Below, piece by piece: positions 42,363-64,000 of a stretch of 64,000 nucleotides of DNA. A program made the position numbers and the translations under genes. Each line of letters begins with the position of its first letter. The stretch's first letter is position 1. The notes below the pieces were generated by a model. It ran no database searches, was not told the origin of the DNA, and saw nothing but the letters and a program-made list of their open reading frames with translations. The DNA comes from Lineus longissimus (Eukaryota; Nemertea; Pilidiophora; Heteronemertea; Lineidae): assembly GCF_910592395.1 (NCBI RefSeq), contig NC_088314.1, positions 4,464,001 through 4,528,000 of the forward strand, written 5' to 3'.

Positions 42363-45300
42363 ATTATTCTTAAATTGCTATAATAATGGCTGAGAATCTA
42401 CAATGATATGATTTCAGTAGTGAAGGTTGGTTTAGACAGAATATGTCTGGTCTATTTACAACATGTAAGTGACGGTAATACCCCTCTCCTAGGATCACCC
42501 TGTGGATGACATGTGCTGTCCTCATATCACGATACGGTGGTCAAATTCTATAGAAAGGACCACTTTGGGCCCTAAATCACTGTCCCTTATACACAGGTTG
42601 CACTTGTTTTAAATTTCATGATATTTGTGCTGAATATGACCCATTATTGATATAAAATTTAAATAACTTCTCAAGTTATGGTACAGTGTAGTAATATACG
42701 ATGAAGATCTACCTACATGTTAACATTTGCTCAACATTATACTTGAGCAATACATCAATATCTATACTCCAGCAGCAAAAAATGGATAAAATTTACCACC
42801 CTGGGTGGTGAGCAAAACAAAGGCAGTAGAGTTTAAAATTATAATATTACTTCATAGACGGACTTAACCTGTGATGGCGCCATCTTTTGGACTGAAAATG
42901 AGGTCTTAGAAAACAATGAAACGATGCTAAGTCAGTGGGACAATGCTGACGCCATATCAATTGCTACACAGCTGCACTGATACAACATCATGTTTTGTCA
43001 TTCAAGAGCACAATTTTGCCGTCCAATATGACAGCAATGACATCAACCTCATGCCAGGTATAGTAAAAGTAATGGGCCATTTCACTGAAAAACAGAATTC
43101 AGCATTTCACCAACAGATGTATAACTGTGCTGTCATCTACTTGGAACTCTCTAACTGCGCATTTTTGACAGGTGGCATTTTCTCACTTGTCTCTTCAACT
43201 AAGCTTTAAATAGTGATATTAATAGATAAACATGTATTGGAATATGTTACTGTACATGATTATAGAGCATCACTGTGCTCAAATTTTAACCAGACGGCCA
43301 TTATCTATCTCAAGTCCAATACATTAGAGTGATATGCTTCCAAGATGTCAGCTGATATATAGGTCAATAATATTGGCCATCCTTGCTAAAGAAAACAACC
43401 CTAAAACCTTTATGGTAAAATATGAACAGTATGAAAACATGCACTGTACAAGTATATAACAGCTCCTCTCACAGAAGGAATGAATCGCCACGAATATCGG
43501 CGGCAGACATAAAAAGAGATATGATTTTAAAGATGCCTCGATACGAAACCTAGACATTGGTAGATTCTATCATTAACAACATAAAATGTAATAACATGAA
43601 TATGTGCCAAGCAGTAAAACTATCAGTAAGACCTGATATCAGTCCTGATTTAAAAGAAGAAATTGATATTCGATAAAACTTACCAATACTGGGAAATGTC
43701 TTGTCAAGAGATGCTTGAGGTGTACATGTATAATCAAGTCACCACCCGATAAAAAAACAATCATTTTCATGATATGATTATCGCCACCTCAGGTATACTG
43801 ACAAGACAACTCCAAACATCATACCAGTAAAATAACTAACAATGCAGTCACTAATTCAACCCGACATCATCACCTGCATCATCAGTCCCAAAGTCATCAC
43901 ATTATGCTCAATTCTAAGAGGCCTAAGTCCCTATTAAAGCCTTGTTTTCATCACAGTGGTACATGATGTTGCATCAAAGGGCCACTTTGAAACCTGATGG
44001 CAAACGTTCACTGTGAGGCCATTTAGAATCCTTGGTTCTCTAATCAAGGCTGATTAGACAACCAAGGACAGCCAGCTTGCTAATTCCTCAATTGAGAGTC
44101 AAAGAGGGAGTAAGAATGACGAAAGCTACACTGATAACACAAGTTCAAATATAAGAAAATATTGTTCCTCAAAACCCACACATAGATAATGAATACACAG
44201 GGAAGTCTGAGGTCTATATTTACACTATCATAAACTACTTAATATCACAGGTAGGTAAAGACCAGGATGAGAATTGGTGATTATCTGCTCATCTACAAGC
44301 CTGTCTCATTTTTTACGAATTACGAATCTAAGATATGAATCCCTCACAAAGTAATCAAAGGATATATATTTTCTCAAGTGGAGTTCAAATCTCAATCAAG
44401 CTCTTAAGAGAGAGAGGGATCACAAAAAGCTTCATCCTGACCTGTACCAAACATGTTATTCTAAATCCAGGCAATGTTCTGTAACCAGGCAAATGTTCTG
44501 TCATCAGTCAATGAAGGTGCTCTATAACAGTACGTGAGATACGTCTTGGCTAGGTGACGTGATGTGTGTGCGAGTGCCAGTGTTGACGTACCTTTAAAGG
44601 GGTGCGCCGTTCGTAAATACTGGTGGTCCAGGAAAGTGAAATGCAGTTATACACAATGCTGTAGTGCAGTTATTGTGAATACGAATAGCTGAACTTGAAC
44701 GCTGATTTCACAAATAACAGCAATTTGAGGAGAAAAAAACTTCATCTGCAGGTGACGATGTCAGACTATCTTAGTTATTACTATGAAATCTTCCTGACTG
44801 TCATTTCGTAAAAAATATTTATCTGATTTTACATTCATGTTTGTTGATGGAGTCGAGATTAAATGCCAGCCCAACTGACAACACTCGGAGTGTTGTCAAT
44901 CTGGCTGGTTTTTCAATCTGGATCTTTATGCATCTGTGGTTAGCGATGAATACTTCAATGGAATGGAAAATTTTATTGGAATGAATTTTTTACCCTCAAA
45001 TAGTTTGGACACATTTTGGTGATTTTCCACACATTTCAACATGCCATGATTTTTTTTCGAAGAACTCTAAACAACGCACCAATTTCTCTATGTTGTGAGA
45101 TGCCACCCATTCTGACCCCATCGTGGTTGCTATGGCAACCCATGCATGTAAACACATCACATGCCATGGGATCTACACAAGTATATATAATCATACATAT
45201 AATATACACAGCAATAGAATCTTCTGAGAAAGGCAAAGTACCGTAGTTGAAAGAAACATGAAGGCACCGGAACATTCCACAGGGTGTACCAAAATACATT

Positions 45301-46819
45301 ACATTTTTCAACAATCTGAATGCATATTTCTGATGTATCAACTTCTCTTCGATTACAGTGCAACGCACTTAAAACATTGCTTAGCTTGACTTCAAAGTCG
45401 TAACTTCCTATTTGCAAGATTTTGAATCACACCAAATTAGTTTTGTTGTCTGGAGTCAACAGATGGTAAGTTACAAGATACACTATGTCGGCTTGAATCT
45501 TAATATCGATAGTTTAACAATATCACAACTGATCACATGGTCGCCCCTTATATGACAAATTTAACAACCAAATTCATTAAATTTAAAAGATCATAATCAA
45601 GCTAAAATATGTAATCATTGACGATAAGGATACATAACATTGCAGTCGTTTTTAAAGAGGGGCGCTCAAGATAAAACTTTGGAAGGTGACAGCAATATGG
45701 TTTGAATGAACTGTTCTGAACCAGCAGATAAATTACTTCAAGCAAATAAAAACTTAACATTTCAAATGGAAGCAAAAATACATTAAGAAAAAAATCATAC
45801 AATTTACAATTTCCGTGTCCCATTAGGCACATCAGTAACAGACAAGACCTAGGGTCACCTGTGGGCCAGTTCACACCTGGGTTAAGGGAACATGATGTAG
45901 GCGTGAAAAATGAGGAGTATTGGGTCACCCACACTTCACAGCTGAGAAAAACTTTTTCACAGGATTGCAAATTATCAGGTTTTGCAGAACGCAATGTTGT
46001 TGTGTTTACGATATGCTTTTCAATAGAACAGCATACATTTTAAGAGTTCAGTAACTTAGCGTTAATTTATCAGAGAAAAAACGTGACCATTATTTTACAT
46101 GCAGAGCAGCTATTTACACAAATAAGTTAGACATGTCAGCCTTCTTGTACAGCCCAGTCGAAGCAGCAAATATGCCTAAAGCTACAAAAACTCTAAACTA
46201 CAGCTCAGTCAAAGTCAACGTCAATTCAAATTCTCTCTTTAAAATGTTCACAATATGAACATTTTCTCCTGAACCTTAAAGGAGGACTAGTGGCAGATGA
46301 TGCTTGGCCATCACTCATGTTGGTTACAGAGCTAATCTGTAGAGAGGGCCCTACAGATCCACAAGTGTACACAAGATGTTGGTAGTCTCGCACAGTTTAC
46401 TAAAAGAAGTTGAAAATAAGAATGTTTTGATTACAATTCAACCCGTATCGGAGATCACAGTGTATTGCCTAAGAGTCCCGATATCCGATACTCCCTCAAG
46501 CGCACTAGACAAATGATTTTTATCACAGTGATGCACACTATTGCAAATAACTGCTTGACTGTGGTTGTCGTCCAAGGTGCCTGCCACAAGAATTGGTCAT
46601 CACTGCGGTTCGCAATCAACATCAAATCAGCAATGACAGAACTTCCCTGCACACGGCGATCATTTCATCGCCCGTCACAATGATAAATACTGCACATTGT
46701 TGCAATAAAGTCAATTTGTCTGCAATGTGCTTTCGAGTCCCGATATCATGTACATCAGGACCCTAGATTTCAATTCACAGATATTCATGATTCGACCCCT
46801 GCCCCACCCCATCCCACCG
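42363..46819 (-). other. MAGI: Presumed long 3' UTR of the MAGI gene
   Basis: About 4.4 kb without any recognisable coding exon on either strand, lying after the MAGI stop codon at 46820-46822. It contains the second copy of an interspersed repeat (44590-44690). Assignment as UTR rather than intergenic DNA is inferred from position and the distal AATAAA. Confidence 0.4.
44590..44690 (+). repeat. Interspersed repeat, copy 2
   Basis: The plus strand reads 'aaaggggtgcgccgttcgta', 'atactggtggtccaggaaag' and 'gcagttatacacaatgctgt'. This is the same block order as the minus strand at 27895-28000, at roughly 85% identity by eye. Confidence 0.75.
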
Positions 46820-63740
<16,921 letters not shown>

Positions 63741-64000
63741 CTAGAAGAGAGAACATACAAACTGTAAGCCTTTCACAGGTTATTATTACAGTTAATCAAG
63801 TGTCAATTTCCAGGCGAGCCGTAGACCGAGAGGTTTCATTAACTGGCCAACACCTGGCCTTAGAGGATGATCCTTTAACTGCACCTTTGGCTTTGAAGAG
63901 GGCTGCACGGATCCTTGGTGCAGAATTCCATAAAACCAGTCCAATTTTGAACTCAAGCAAGCTTACGCAGTAGCTTTTATGGGCAATACTCAGCAAAGCG

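Noticed and set aside
46465-46760. Two direct copies of 'gagtcccgatatc' about 264 bp apart after the MAGI stop
   Set aside because: The similarity between the flanks is weak beyond the 13-bp motif, so no element boundary could be supported.

Overview
This is nuclear DNA from an intron-rich bilaterian animal, most likely a marine invertebrate. The genes have short exons, GT-AG introns and AATAAA polyadenylation signals, and their proteins resemble human orthologues closely. Between them lie simple repeats, short inverted-repeat elements and tandem arrays. A hairpin followed by a long GTC run (63-181), and an 'agaggccc..aggcc' motif at the end of one gene, recall repeats I associate with molluscs and other lophotrochozoans. 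The phylum is not proven.

Six protein genes can be read, most with exon phases that agree throughout. (1) TMA7 (minus, 5035-6287; 4 exons, 64 aa). (2) NEK4-like kinase (plus, 7077-16178; about 18 exons, about 803 aa), head-to-head with TMA7. (3) An SLC6 Na+/Cl- dependent transporter of the creatine/taurine/betaine/GABA group (plus, 24517-31754; 14 exons, 608 aa). (4) TAF3, a TFIID subunit with an N-terminal histone fold and a C-terminal PHD finger (minus, 32799-39788; 10 exons, 1393 aa), tail-to-tail with the transporter. (5) ARL6/BBS3 small GTPase (plus, 40541-41107; one intronless coding exon, 188 aa), head-to-head with TAF3. (6) The 3' part of a MAGI scaffold (minus, 46820 to beyond 63740; 18 coding exons with two WW and five PDZ domains). 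Its PDZ0 and guanylate-kinase parts must lie past the right edge.

Region by region: 1-5034 is repeats and featureless non-coding DNA. 16179-18210 is the NEK4 3' UTR, which contains a 176-bp inverted-repeat element. 18240-21140 is a decayed satellite-like region, first a 60-bp tandem array and then foldback units. 21140-24516 is intergenic, with a 315-bp TIR element and two copies of a duplicated segment that carry remnants of the transporter's first exon. 41727-46819 is mostly the presumed long MAGI 3' UTR.

These are housekeeping and signalling genes and do not form one pathway. They cover translation-associated TMA7, a cilium/cell-cycle-type NEK kinase, solute uptake, promoter recognition of H3K4me3, BBSome recruitment, and junction/synapse scaffolding. 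Four of the six have human orthologues on chromosome 3, which suggests an old linkage group. The most unusual structure is a 114-bp, about 96% identical inverted copy of a MAGI PDZ1-linker coding segment (58187-58300), placed just 5' of another MAGI exon at 56669-56782.
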